Source of the DNA: AA29 sp041481445 | GTDB lineage: Bacteria; Acidobacteriota; Vicinamibacteria; Fen-336 | NCBI GenBank assembly: GCA_041481445.1 | Contig: JBGPBV010000016.1 | Span: 13,262-77,261 of the forward strand | Reading direction: 5' to 3' | Length of the DNA stretch: 64,000 nt | Shown here: piece after piece, positions 50,307-58,957 of the stretch | Layout: each line of letters opens with the position of its first letter | Numbering within the stretch: position 1 is the stretch's first letter | The notes under the pieces: model-generated | Seen by the model: the letters and a program-made list of their open reading frames with translations, nothing else | What the model was told of the DNA's origin: nothing | Database searches by the model: none | Made by a program: the position numbers and the translations under genes

Positions 50307-51338
50307 TCAAATGCCGTCGACGTCGATGACCGCCCGGGCGAACGCTTCGGGCGCCTCCTGGGGAACGTTGTGCCCAATGCCGTCGAGGATCCGGTGCGCG
50401 TGCTTGCCGGCGAACTGCCGGGCATAGGGCGCGCCATCCGCGGCGGCGCCGTCGAAATCACTGCCAATGGTGATGGCCGGCACCGTGATGGCGGGACGCC
50501 GGAACAGCTTCTGCTCCAGGTCCTCGTATCGGGATTCACCCTTGGCCAGGCTCAGCCGCCAGCGGTAGTTGTGGATCACGATCGCGACGTGATCGGGGTT
50601 GTCGAAGGAAGCCGCCGTGCGGTCGTACGTCGCGTCGTCGAAGTCCCACTTGGGCGAGGCGATCTTCCAGATGAGCTTGTTGAACTCGTACCAGTTCCGG
50701 CGGTAGCCGAGCTGGCCACGCTCCGTCGCGAAGTAGTACTGGTACCACCATCCCCATTCCGCCTTCGGCGGCAGGGGCTGCTGGTTGGCCTCCAGGTTCA
50801 CGATCAGGTAGCCGCTGACCGACACGATCCCCTTGCAGCGCTCGGGCCAGAGGGCGGCCATGATGTCGGCCGTCCGCGCCCCCCAGTCGAAGCCGGCGAC
50901 GATCGCCTTCTGGACGCCGAGCGCATCCATCAAGGCGAGGATGTCGGCCGCGATCGCCGACTGCTGGCCGTTGCGGAACGTGTCGGCGGAAAGGAATCGC
51001 GTCGTGCCATAGCCGCGCAGGAAGGGCACGATCACCCGGTATCCCTCGGCCGCCAGCAAGGGCGCCACGTCCACGTAGCTGTGGATGTCGTAGGGCCAGC
51101 CGTGGAGGAGAACGACGGCGGGGCCACTCCTGGGGCCTGCTTCGGCGTACCCCATGTTCAGCAGCCCCGCCTCGACCTGCCGGATCGGGCCGAGCGACGT
51201 GTTCGTTCCCGGCTTGCGCTCGCCCATTCGCGGCGCTGCCTGGGCGGACTGCGCGAGCGGGGAGCCCATGGCGAGCTCGGCCACGGTCAGTGCCGCGGCT
51301 CCCATGAAGCGGCGGCGATCGAGCTCGATCCCCGTCAT
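50307..51338 (-). CDS. Tat-exported epoxide-hydrolase-like alpha/beta hydrolase
   Basis: The 343-residue protein has a Tat signal (LDRRRFMGAAALTVAELAMG) and an alpha/beta-hydrolase core: VVLLHGWPYDIHSYVDVAPLL, nucleophile Asp in VAGFDWGARTADIMAALWPE, a lid with WGWWYQYYFATERG, acid in IGSDFDG and His in GIGHNVPQEAPEAF. The Asp nucleophile fits epoxide hydrolase or dehalogenase chemistry. Its ATG overlaps the DUF3237 stop by four bases. Confidence 0.9.
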   Translation of the reverse strand: MTGIELDRRRFMGAAALTVAELAMGSPLAQSAQAAPRMGERKPGTNTSLGPIRQVEAGLLNMGYAEAGPRSGPAVVLLHGWPYDIHSYVDVAPLLAAEGYRVIVPFLRGYGTTRFLSADTFRNGQQSAIAADILALMDALGVQKAIVAGFDWGARTADIMAALWPERCKGIVSVSGYLIVNLEANQQPLPPKAEWGWWYQYYFATERGQLGYRRNWYEFNKLIWKIASPKWDFDDATYDRTAASFDNPDHVAIVIHNYRWRLSLAKGESRYEDLEQKLFRRPAITVPAITIGSDFDGAAADGAPYARQFAGKHAHRILDGIGHNVPQEAPEAFARAVIDVDGI

Positions 51339-51916
51339 AGGATCTCGTCGATCCGGTGCACCGCTCCGTCCGGGCGCGTTTCGCCGACACCGACGCTGAT
51401 GATGCGATTCAGGAATGCGTACGTCTCCGCCGAGGTCTCGAACCTCGGCACCGTTCGGAAGTAGTAGCGCGCGGGATCGACGACCTCTCCACGCCCGAGG
51501 GCGGCGATCGCGTCCGGGGGGCCGTGACGGAGCCCCTGGAACGTCATGTAGATCAGCCCATGGTCGTCCGTCTCCAGCGTGATGCGCAGGTCCAGCTCCA
51601 GGACGCCGTCGGAGCGCAGCAACAGCCAGTCCCCTCCCCCGGGCAGGATCTTTCCGCGCAGTCGCGGGCCTTCGAAGTCGCCGCCCGTGACCGGCACGAT
51701 GATGCGCGTGCCATGGGGCACCGTGCCGAGCTTCTGCGGCGGAGCGGCGGTGATCCTCACCGTCATCAGTGGTCGCGAGTTCATGGCGGGCTGTCTCCCC
51801 TTCGCGGCGGCGGGGGCGCCATCGGCGGCGGCCCTCGGCGCAAGTCCCGGCAGGGCGCTCGCGGCCCCGGCAACGAGAGGGGCCGCCACGGCCTTGAGCA
51901 CGTCTCGGCGAAACAT
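51335..51916 (-). CDS. DUF3237 family protein 2, with exported N terminus
   Basis: The 193-residue protein begins MFRRDVLKAVAAPLVAGAASALPG, a Tat-like or Sec signal, then a DUF3237 domain: MTVRITAAPPQKLGTVPHGTRIIVPVTGGDFEGPRLRGKILPGGGDWLLLRSDGVLELDLRITLETDDHGLIYMTFQGLRHG and YYFRTVPRFETSAETYAFLNRIISVGVG. The fold is a small beta barrel of unknown function. It starts two bases after its paralogue and shares roughly 60 percent of residues with it by eye, implying local duplication. Confidence 0.9.
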   Translation of the reverse strand: MFRRDVLKAVAAPLVAGAASALPGLAPRAAADGAPAAAKGRQPAMNSRPLMTVRITAAPPQKLGTVPHGTRIIVPVTGGDFEGPRLRGKILPGGGDWLLLRSDGVLELDLRITLETDDHGLIYMTFQGLRHGPPDAIAALGRGEVVDPARYYFRTVPRFETSAETYAFLNRIISVGVGETRPDGAVHRIDEIL

Positions 51917-51918
51917 GA

Positions 51919-52368
51919 CTAGAGGATTTCCTCGATCGTATAGATCGGTCCGTTCGCGCGGCGATCGCCCGACGCGATGGCGATCACGCCGTTCAGGTAG
52001 GCGTACTGCGGCGCGCTCGTCTCGAACCGTGGCGCGGTCCGGAAGTAGTACCTGGACGGATCGACGGACTCGCCTCGCGCCAGCGCCGCGAGCACGTCCG
52101 CGGAGCCGTGACGGAAGCCGAACGACGACATGTTGATCAAGGCGCCGTCGTCCGTCTCCAGCGTGATCCTGAGATCGAGCTCCAGCACGCCGTCCGCCCG
52201 CAAGAGCGTCCAGTCCCCTCCGCCCGGCAGGACCTTGCCGCGCAGCCGCGGGCCGTCGAAGCTGCCGCTGGTGATCGGCGCGATGACGCGTGTTCCATGC
52301 GGCACCGCGCCGAGCCTTTGCGGCGGAGGGACGACGACCCGCAGCGTCATCAGCGGACGTGAAGTCAT
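51919..52368 (-). CDS. DUF3237 family protein 1
   Basis: The 149-residue protein is a single DUF3237 domain: MTLRVVVPPPQRLGAVPHGTRVIAPITSGSFDGPRLRGKVLPGGGDWTLLRADGVLELDLRITLETDDGALINMSSFGFRHGS and RYYFRTAPRFETSAPQYAYLNGVIAIASG. Unlike its neighbour it has no signal peptide, so one copy is cytoplasmic and the other exported. It begins 14 bases after the epoxide hydrolase stop, with GGGGAG upstream. Confidence 0.9.
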   Translation of the reverse strand: MTSRPLMTLRVVVPPPQRLGAVPHGTRVIAPITSGSFDGPRLRGKVLPGGGDWTLLRADGVLELDLRITLETDDGALINMSSFGFRHGSADVLAALARGESVDPSRYYFRTAPRFETSAPQYAYLNGVIAIASGDRRANGPIYTIEEIL

Positions 52369-52382
52369 CGGGGCTCCCCGGA

Positions 52383-53684
52383 TCACCGGAGCGACTTGAA
52401 TCCCGCGCGGAGATCCGCGACCAGGAGCTCCGGCTGCTCCCAGGCCGCGAAGTGGCCGCCCTTGTCGAGTTTGTTGTAGTAGACGAGTTTCGGATAGGCC
52501 CGCTCTGTCCAACTGCGCGGCGCCTGATAGAGCTCATCGGCAAAGGCGCTGACGGCAACCGGGATGGCGATGCCTTTCGGGGCGAAAAAGACGAGCTTGC
52601 TCTCCCAATAGAGACGAGCCGACGAGACCCCCGTGTTCGTCAACCAGTAGAGGGTCACGTTGTCGAGGATATCGTCTCGGGTCAGGCCCTCCTTCTGGCC
52701 GCCAATGACGCGCGCGATGAGCGCATAACTGCTAGCGTCGTGATCGATCATCCAAGCGGCGAGACCGATCGGCGAATCGTCGATCCCGTACAGCGTCTGC
52801 GGGCGGTGGCTCATCTCCTGGGCGTAGCCGAGGCCGTTCTTGTAGAAGAAGTCGAGCTGATCGTACGCATGACGCTCATCGGCCGAGAGGCCGGCCGGCG
52901 CCGCGCCGCCGGACGAGAGCGCCTTGGCAATGTCGTCGGGGACGGTGGCCGGCATATTGGTGTGAATGCCAAGGAGCTCCGGAGGCGCCTGCAGGGCCAT
53001 CTGCTCGGTGACGGCATTCCCCCAGTCGCCCCCCTGGGCCACGAATCGCGTGTAGCCGAGGCGCTTCATCAGGACGGTCCAGGCGCGCGCGATGCGAATA
53101 GGGTCCCAACCGGGAGTGGTGGGCTTCCCTGAGAACCCGTGGCCCGGCAACGACGGAATCACGACGTCGAAGGCGTCCGATGCACTTCCGCCATGGGCCG
53201 TTGGATTCGTCAGCGGATCGATGATCTTCAACTGCTCGATGATCGAGCCTGGCCACCCATGCGTGACGATGAGCGGCAATGCACTCGGATGCTTCGAACG
53301 CACGTGGATGAAATGAATGTCCACCCCGTCGATGTTCGTGATGAACTGCGGCAGGGCGTTCAGCCTCGCTTCGGCCTTCCGCCAGTCGTAATCGGTCTGC
53401 CAATAGCGCGCGAGCTCTCGCATCGTCGCGAGCTGCACGCCTTGCGATGCATCCGTTACCGTTTCCCGCGACGGCCACTTGCTTGCGGCGATGCGCCGAC
53501 GCAGGTCCGCGAGAGCCTCATCGGATGCATGAAACTGGAATGGCCGGACCTGTTTGTCGTCCGTGGCCGGGTCCCTTTCGGCGGCGGACGGCGGCGCCGC
53601 GGCCCGAGCGCTGGCGGCGAGCACGCCGAGGACGAAGAGCCCCCCGGCGGCGGCCGTGAACGTCGTCTGTCCGAAATGGGTCAT
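52383..53684 (-). CDS. exported epoxide hydrolase 1 (EHN-type)
   Basis: The 433-residue protein has a signal peptide (1-30), the epoxide hydrolase N-terminal domain (FQFHASDEALADLRRRIAASKWPSRETV ... ARYWQTDYDWRKAEARLNALPQFITNIDGVDIHFIHVRS), the oxyanion hole HGWPGSIIEQLKIID, the Asp nucleophile in VAQGGDWGNAVTEQMA, and catalytic His in DKGGHFAAWEQPELL. Such enzymes open epoxides to diols. AAAGGA precedes the ATG at 53684. P2 operator 2 lies 95 bp upstream. It leads a five-gene leftward unit (two DUF3237, hydrolase, thioredoxin-like). Confidence 0.92.
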   Translation of the reverse strand: MTHFGQTTFTAAAGGLFVLGVLAASARAAAPPSAAERDPATDDKQVRPFQFHASDEALADLRRRIAASKWPSRETVTDASQGVQLATMRELARYWQTDYDWRKAEARLNALPQFITNIDGVDIHFIHVRSKHPSALPLIVTHGWPGSIIEQLKIIDPLTNPTAHGGSASDAFDVVIPSLPGHGFSGKPTTPGWDPIRIARAWTVLMKRLGYTRFVAQGGDWGNAVTEQMALQAPPELLGIHTNMPATVPDDIAKALSSGGAAPAGLSADERHAYDQLDFFYKNGLGYAQEMSHRPQTLYGIDDSPIGLAAWMIDHDASSYALIARVIGGQKEGLTRDDILDNVTLYWLTNTGVSSARLYWESKLVFFAPKGIAIPVAVSAFADELYQAPRSWTERAYPKLVYYNKLDKGGHFAAWEQPELLVADLRAGFKSLR

Positions 53685-53738
53685 GTCGGATTCCTTTCTC
53701 AGGCGCTCACCCCGCCGGTCCGAGGGGATCGGTGGCGC

Positions 53739-53825
53739 GCGAAGACACCGACAAGATCGTCCCGCGGGCCCGGATGTTCCATTGGACGATGGTGTCGGCG
53801 ATACCTTCGTATCGGTCGCGACGGT
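53739..53825. repeat. 87-bp repeat R1, matches 59792-59878
   Basis: From gcgaagac to gcgacggt this segment has the same length as 59792-59878, and about four bases in five are identical by eye. It contains P2 operator 2 in its right half. Both copies directly follow the stop codon of a minus-strand SDR gene or remnant, so the shared part may be an old duplicated SDR-downstream/hydrolase-upstream junction. Confidence 0.65.
53779..53816 (-). promoter_or_regulatory. P2 operator 2
   Basis: The structure is CCATTGGAC-n4-GTGTCG-n1-CGATAC-n4-GTATCGGT (plus strand). It holds two inverted repeats: GTGTCG/CGATAC around one base and CGATAC/GTATCG around four. It lies 95 bp before epoxide hydrolase 1. 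Confidence 0.6.
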
Positions 53826-53932
53826 CACGCCTTGTCTGCGTAGGCTCTGTTGTCCACGGGCACGAGTCCGCGGATCATCTGGCCGCCGTCCACGACGAAG
53901 GTCTGCCCCGTGGCGTACGAGGCGGCGTCCGA
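53825..53932 (-). pseudogene. short-chain dehydrogenase C-terminal remnant
   Basis: Thirty-five codons read SDAASYATGQTFVVDGGQMIRGLVPVDNRAYADKA and stop. SDAASYxTGQxxxVDGG is the C terminus of classical SDRs. The rest of the gene is absent; the 5' cut falls inside P2 operator 3. Confidence 0.75.
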
Positions 53933-53933
53933 T

Positions 53934-53984
53934 TTATTGGACGATGGCATCGATCCCACCTGAACCGATACCAACGTCTGATGG
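53934..53984. promoter_or_regulatory. P2 operator 3
   Basis: Left half-site TTATTGGAC-n4-GCATCGAT and right half-site ACCGATAC-n4-GTCTGATGG face each other with nine bases between them, a looser version of operator 1. The right half points at the SRPBCC gene 73 bp downstream; the left half points at the SDR remnant. Confidence 0.55.
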
Positions 53985-54056
53985 ACGATTGCGCTGTGGA
54001 TGCGCATCCTTTGCCGGGACGCCGCCTCCGAATGGCGGGTCAAGCAAGGAGCACGC

Positions 54057-54506
54057 ATGTCCACGATCCATCTCCACCAGACGACCACCGTGACGCCCGA
54101 GCAGTTCGTGGCCGGGCTCACCGACTTCGGGCCGGGCCGCTCGAAGCTGTTTGGCAACAGCGCCGACGAGTACCTCAAGGTGCATCACCAGGCCTCCAAA
54201 GAGGCCGACGTCACCGAGGGATCGGGGGGTATCTGGGAACGCCTGCACTACGACTGGTCCGACCCCAACCGCGTCGTCCTCACGACGACCGACTCCAACC
54301 TGTGGGGAGGCGCTTCCGGCCACACCTACACCTTCACGCGGCAGCCCAACGGCACGACCGACATCGACGCCGTCGTGGTACGCGACGGCAAGAACCTCAG
54401 GGGACGGATGCTCGGCCTCGTGCTCGGGACCGTCGGCAAGGGCGTCCTGGAAAAGGCCTTTCGAAACACCGTCAAGGCCGTCGAAGCCCGAAACGCCGGG
54501 GCATAG
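54057..54506 (+). CDS. SRPBCC-like protein, 149 aa
   Basis: The protein begins MSTIHLHQTTTVTPEQFVAGLTDFGPGRSKLFGNSADEYLKVHHQ and continues with beta strands (GIWERLHYDWSDPNRVVLTTTDSNLWGG, YTFTRQPNGTTDIDAVVVRDGKNLRG) and a long C-terminal helix (LGKGVLEKAFRNTVKAVE-type), the helix-grip plan of SRPBCC ligand-binding proteins. AAGGAG lies six bases upstream of the ATG. The ligand is unknown. It is controlled, by position, from P2 operator 3. Confidence 0.72.
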   Translation: MSTIHLHQTTTVTPEQFVAGLTDFGPGRSKLFGNSADEYLKVHHQASKEADVTEGSGGIWERLHYDWSDPNRVVLTTTDSNLWGGASGHTYTFTRQPNGTTDIDAVVVRDGKNLRGRMLGLVLGTVGKGVLEKAFRNTVKAVEARNAGA

Positions 54507-54589
54507 GCGCCGGCAGCCGATCGCTGACCGAACGCTGAGACGAGGTGATTGGCGTGAAGACCAATATTCGTGTCAATAACGCGGCCTAC

Positions 54590-55840
54590 GAGCTCTCCGT
54601 GGGACGCCGAAGGCTCGTTCGCTTTGGAGTCGGCCATCGACGAGCTCTCGTACGCGCTGGGCATCGATCCAATCGAGCTGCGAGTGAAGAATCACGCGCA
54701 CGTGCATCCGGAGAGCGGCCTGCCGTGGTCGAGCAATGCGCTGATGGACTGCTATCGACGCGGTGCGGAACGCTTCGGCTGGTCGGCGCGCAATCCAAAG
54801 CCTCGATCGATGAGGAACGGGGGGCAGCTCGTCGGATACGGCATGGCCCGAGCGGCATTGGTCGCGTACCAGCCCCCATGCAAAGCCATCGCATCCATAC
54901 GGCGCGATGGAACGGCCTTCGTTCGCAGCGGCGCGACCGATATCGGGCCGGGCCCCCCCTACACCGTGATGACGATGCTCGCGGCGGATTGCCTTGGCGT
55001 GCCGATCGAGCGTGTGCAGTTCGGTCTGGGTGATAGCCCGATGCCGAAGGCGCCGCAGGAAGGTGGGTCCGGACTGACGGGCGCACTCGGCAACGCCGTC
55101 CAGGCGGCCTGTGTCGATCTCGTCCGCGCATTCGTGAATCGCGTCCGCGACGACGAGGCGTCTCCCCTCGAGGGATGTCGATTGGAGGGCATCACCGTTC
55201 GGGACGGAGGCATCCAGATCACCGACGATCCCGCGCGCTTCGAAACATATGCCGCCATACTCACGCGGCACGGTCTGGACGAGATCACCATTGAAGCAGA
55301 GAGCGCGCCGCCGGGTGAGACCTCGCCCGTCACGATGATCGCCCGCGCCGGTCGCTTCGTCCCCTTCACGGCGCCGTCGACGGGCGCCCGCGCGCACGCC
55401 GGGGGATATGCCGCGCACTTCGTCGAGGTCCACGTCGATCCGGATCTCGGAACGATCCGCGTGGCGCGCGTCGTGTCGGCGGTGGATGGAGGCCGGATTC
55501 TCAACCCGAAGACGTCCCGCAGTCAGATCACCGGGGGCATGGCCGGCGGAATCGGCATGGCACTGCTGGAGGAAACCGTATCGGACCGTACCGTCGTCTG
55601 GTGAACACGTCGCTGGCCGACTATGTCGTGGCGCTGAACGCGGACGTGCGGGATGTCGATGTGCTGTTCGTGGGACAACCCGATTCAATGACCCCCCTCG
55701 GAACAAAGGGGGTCGGGGAGCTCGCCATCGCCGGGATGGCGGCCGCAATCGCCAATGCGGTCTATCACGCGACGAGCACGCGGGTCCGCTCGTTGCCGCT
55801 CTCCATCGAGAAGGTGCTCGGACAGGAGTCCTCCCGTTGA
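54590..55840 (+). pseudogene. xanthine dehydrogenase family molybdopterin-binding subunit, truncated and frameshifted
   Basis: The sequence is the C-terminal half of a large Mo-subunit: GSFALESAIDELSYALGIDPIELRVKNHA, GATDIGPGPPYTVMTMLAADCLGVP, GGYAAHFVEVHVDPDLGTIRVARVVSAVDGGRILNPKTSRSQITGG. A frame change near 55,595 separates it from NTSLADYVVALNADVRDVDVLFVG and PLGTKGVGELAIAGMAAAIANAVYHAT, where the catalytic Glu motif (GxGE) sits. The first 400 or so residues are missing, and no small subunits are adjacent. It is not functional. Confidence 0.85.
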
Positions 55841-55856
55841 AGCAGGAGATCAGGAG

Positions 55857-56738
55857 ATGTCGATGACAACGGCAGCCAGCAACACGACGGCCCCAACGCA
55901 GCTCCTCCGAGGGAGAAGCGAGACGTACGCGTATCGCCGTTTCGGCGGCGGACCCGCACGTCCCTTGCTGTTTCTCCAGCACTTCACCGGGACGCTCGAC
56001 AACTGGGATCCTGCCGTGACTGATCCGCTCGCAACAGAGCGAGAAGTCATCTTGTTCGATAGCGCAGGCGTAGGGCGGTCAACCGGCAAGGTGCCCGTCA
56101 CGGTAGCCGGAATGGCGGCGCATGCGCTGGACTTCCTGGACGGCTTGGGGTTGGACAGATGTGATGTCCTCGGATTCTCGCTCGGCGGAATGGTCGCGCA
56201 GCAGATGGCGCGGGACCGCCCCTCGATGTTCCGCCGGATGATTCTCGTGGGGACCGCGCCGCGCGGCGGCGACGACATCATGCACCTGGAGAAACCGAGT
56301 CTGGCCAGGCACCTTGGTGATCCGACCCTCAAGGGATACGCAGTGTTGCCGAAGCTTTTCTTTGCGCCGACGTCGTCGAGCCAGGCGGCCGGCGGGGCGT
56401 TCATCGAGAGGCTGGCACAACGAAGCGAGGACCTCGACACCGCATCCGGACCGGCCGTCGCCGCCGCGCAGATGGCGGCGTTCCGTGAGTGGGAGCAGTC
56501 TACGGGGACCCGCTTCGGCGATCTCGAGGGCATCCTTCAGCCCACCCTCGTCGTCAATGGCATCTACGACGAAATGATTCCCGTCGCGAACTCCTATCGG
56601 TTGGCCGAGAACCTTCCGAACGCCGTACTTCTCGCGTACCCGGACTCCGGACACGGTTCCCTCTTCCAGTTTCACGACTCCTTCACCCGGCACGCGGCGG
56701 CATTCCTCGCGTCGGACTCGCCGTTCGCACCCTACTGA
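55857..56738 (+). CDS. alpha/beta hydrolase
   Basis: The 293-residue protein has no signal peptide. Motifs are LLFLQHFTGTLDNWDPAVTDPLA at the oxyanion hole, nucleophile Ser in VLGFSLGGMVAQQMARDRP, acid in NGIYDEMIPVANSY and His in YPDSGHGSLFQFH. It resembles haloperoxidase/esterase-type enzymes. AGGAG lies close before the ATG at 55857. It follows the broken molybdo-enzyme gene, and its 3' end overlaps the end of the convergent enoyl-CoA hydratase pseudogene by seven bases. Confidence 0.88.
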   Translation: MSMTTAASNTTAPTQLLRGRSETYAYRRFGGGPARPLLFLQHFTGTLDNWDPAVTDPLATEREVILFDSAGVGRSTGKVPVTVAGMAAHALDFLDGLGLDRCDVLGFSLGGMVAQQMARDRPSMFRRMILVGTAPRGGDDIMHLEKPSLARHLGDPTLKGYAVLPKLFFAPTSSSQAAGGAFIERLAQRSEDLDTASGPAVAAAQMAAFREWEQSTGTRFGDLEGILQPTLVVNGIYDEMIPVANSYRLAENLPNAVLLAYPDSGHGSLFQFHDSFTRHAAAFLASDSPFAPY

Positions 56739-57552
56739 GTCAGGTCGCCCACCATCCGGGCCAGCGCCAGCTCCGCGTCCCGCGTCTGGGAAGCCGCGCT
56801 CCATCGCGGCCCCGAACCGGCCTTGCGTCTCGGGGCTGCACGCGCCCTCGCCGAAGAGCTCGGAATCGCGACGGAAGTCCTCGGCCGGAGCAAGCGCGAT
56901 GGCATTGATCCGGTCCTTGAGCGCGACCGGGCCGGCGGCCGGAAACCCGGCGATCCGTTGCGCGAGCGATCGCACGAAATCGCCGAGAGCGCTGGCGGGC
57001 AACGCCCGGTTGATCCAGCCGTACCGTTCCGCCAGGTCCGCGTCGCAATCCTCCGCGCTCAACATGACTTCGAGCGCCCGCCCGCGGCCCATGAGACGCG
57101 TCAAGTGCTGGACACCGCCCGCGCCGGGGATCAGGCCGAATGCCTGCTCCGGCTGCCCGAAAATCGCCGACTCTCGCGCGGCAAAGCGCATGTCGCACCG
57201 CCAGCACGAACTCGCTGCCCGCGCCGCGCACGCGTCCCTCGATCTGGGCGATGGTGACGAAGCGGCTTGCGCTCAGGTGGCGAAACAGGAGGCCGATCGA
57301 CGCTTCGCCGGTCAGCTTCGCCGCCTCCTGCCGGTACTCGCCTATCCGCGTCACATCGACGTGTGAAATGAAATAGTCGGGGTCGGCGCTCGTGAACACG
57401 AGCACCCGGACCGCGTCGTCGGCCTCGGCCCGCTGAATCAGGGACACCAGATCGCGGACCATTTCGGGCCCGAGGAGGTTCGTGGGCGGGGCCGCAATGG
57501 CAACGAACAGAACGGCCCCTTGCTGGCGCACCGTGAGGGTCTCGAGAGCCAT
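56732..57552 (-). pseudogene. enoyl-CoA hydratase/isomerase, two frameshifts
   Basis: Three successive frames are needed to read the gene: MALETLTVRQQGAVLFVAIAAPPTNLLGPEMVRDL to RVRGAGSEFVLAV; then MRFAARESAIFGQPEQAFGLIPGAGGVQHLTRLMGRGRALEVMLSAEDCDADLAERYGWINRALP; then QTRDAELALARMVGDLTQ. The breaks lie near 57,185 and 56,780. The crotonase oxyanion and Glu regions are otherwise conserved, so decay is recent, or the breaks are sequencing errors. It lies eight bases after epoxide hydrolase 2. Confidence 0.82.
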
Positions 57553-57560
57553 GGCGACTC

Positions 57561-58847
57561 CTACCGCAACGACCGGAACGCCGCCCGGACCTCTTCGGAG
57601 AACAGCTGCGGCTGCTCCCAGGCCGCGAAGTGACGGCCCTTGTCCACCTCATGGAAGTAGATCAGGTTGCGGTACGTTCTCTCCACCCAGGTTCGTGGCG
57701 CACGCCAGATCTCGCCGGCGAAGACCGTGAATGCCGTGGGAACGGTGACGTCCCCCTTGTAAACGAGGCGCGCGTTCTCCCAGTAGAGCCGCGCGGCGGA
57801 CGCGCCCGTGTTGGTGACCCAGTAGAGCGTGATGTTGTCGAGGATCTCGTCTCGCGTCAGTTCGCCCTCGGGGTGTCCTTCGAAGGCGTGCGCGATTTGC
57901 TCATAGGAGTGCGGGTCGTGATCGAGCATCCAGGCGGCGAGGCCGGCGGGGGTCTCCGCGAGGCTGTAGCCTATGGTCTGCGGGCGCGTGGCCTGCATGG
58001 CGAGATAGGCCAGAGCCAGGGCACTGCGTTGATCGAAAGCGGCCTTCTCCTTCTCGGATAGTCCGGCTGGCGCCGGGTCGTGCGTGGCGACCGCCCGCGA
58101 GATCTCCGGCGGGATGTTCAAGAGCAGGTTCATGTGGATGCCCAGCAGGCCCGGCGGCGCCTGGCGCGCCAGCGCCTCCGAGACTTTCGCGCCCCAGTCG
58201 CCGCCCTGCGACACGTAGCGCGTGTAGCCCAGGCGCTTCATCAACGTGTCCCAGGCGCGGGCGATGCGGTCGGTGTTCCAGCCGGCCGTGGTCGGTTTGC
58301 CTGAAAACCCGTAGCCCGGCATGGACGGAATCACCACATCGAACGCGTCCGACGCGCTCCCGCCATGTGCCGTGGGATTGGTGAGGAGATCGATGATCTT
58401 CAGCTCCTCGATGATCGAGCCAGGCCATCCGTGCGTGACGATGAGCGGCAAGGCATTCTTGTCTTTCGAACGAACGTGAATGAAATGGATGTCCAGCCCA
58501 TCGATCGTCGTCACGAACTGGGGCAAGGCATTGAGCTTTGCCTCCGCCTTCCGCCAGTCGTAGTCGGTCTGCCAGTAGCGCACCAGCTCCTTCATCGTCG
58601 CCGACTGGACGCCCTGCGATTGATCCGTAACCGTTTCCTGGTCGGGCCACCGGGTCGCGGCCAGGCGCCGCCGGAGGTCGACGAGCGTCTCTTCCGGAAC
58701 GTGGACCTGGAAGGGACGGATGGCGCTGTCGTTGCCGCCCGCGGCCACGGCCGCCGTCCCCGTCGGCAGCCCGATCACCATCACCATGAACATGACGGTG
58801 CCGATTCGGTGTGCCACGCGGTGGGCCGGTCGTTCGAGTGGCTTCAT
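57561..58847 (-). CDS. exported epoxide hydrolase 2 (EHN-type)
   Basis: The 428-residue paralogue of the gene at 52383 has a signal peptide (about 1-36), the EHN domain (FQVHVPEETLVDLRRRLAATRWPDQETV ... DYDWRKAEAKLNALPQFVTTIDGLDIHFIHVRS), HGWPGSIIEELKIID, Asp nucleophile in VSQGGDWGAKVSEAL and His in DKGRHFAAWEQPQLF. GGAGG lies eight bases before the ATG at 58847. P2 operator 4 lies 44 bp upstream, the closest of the five, and an enoyl-CoA hydratase gene (now broken) follows. Confidence 0.92.
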   Translation of the reverse strand: MKPLERPAHRVAHRIGTVMFMVMVIGLPTGTAAVAAGGNDSAIRPFQVHVPEETLVDLRRRLAATRWPDQETVTDQSQGVQSATMKELVRYWQTDYDWRKAEAKLNALPQFVTTIDGLDIHFIHVRSKDKNALPLIVTHGWPGSIIEELKIIDLLTNPTAHGGSASDAFDVVIPSMPGYGFSGKPTTAGWNTDRIARAWDTLMKRLGYTRYVSQGGDWGAKVSEALARQAPPGLLGIHMNLLLNIPPEISRAVATHDPAPAGLSEKEKAAFDQRSALALAYLAMQATRPQTIGYSLAETPAGLAAWMLDHDPHSYEQIAHAFEGHPEGELTRDEILDNITLYWVTNTGASAARLYWENARLVYKGDVTVPTAFTVFAGEIWRAPRTWVERTYRNLIYFHEVDKGRHFAAWEQPQLFSEEVRAAFRSLR

Positions 58848-58852
58848 TGCGA

Positions 58853-58890
58853 TGTCCTCCACACACATGAAACCAGACGCGCAACGTCCG
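58853..58890. repeat. leader segment shared with 59648-59690
   Basis: The segment reading gatgtcctccacacacatga and onward to cgtccgat recurs, with a few changes, upstream of the alkylmercury-lyase-like gene (gatgtcttccacgcacatga and onward). In both places it carries the ribosome binding region. It shows that the two leaders share ancestry. Confidence 0.6.
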
Positions 58891-58928
58891 ATCCATTAGA
58901 CTAAGGTATCGACGACACTCTCGTATCG
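58891..58928 (-). promoter_or_regulatory. P2 operator 4
   Basis: CCATTAGAC-n4-GTATCG-n1-CGACAC-n4-GTATCGCT has the same spacing as operators 2 and 5. It stands 44 bp before the epoxide hydrolase 2 start, which suggests that transcription starts just left of the CCATTrGAC box. Confidence 0.6.
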
Positions 58929-58957
58929 CTCCACCGCCTGTGCGGCGGAGGTCAAGC

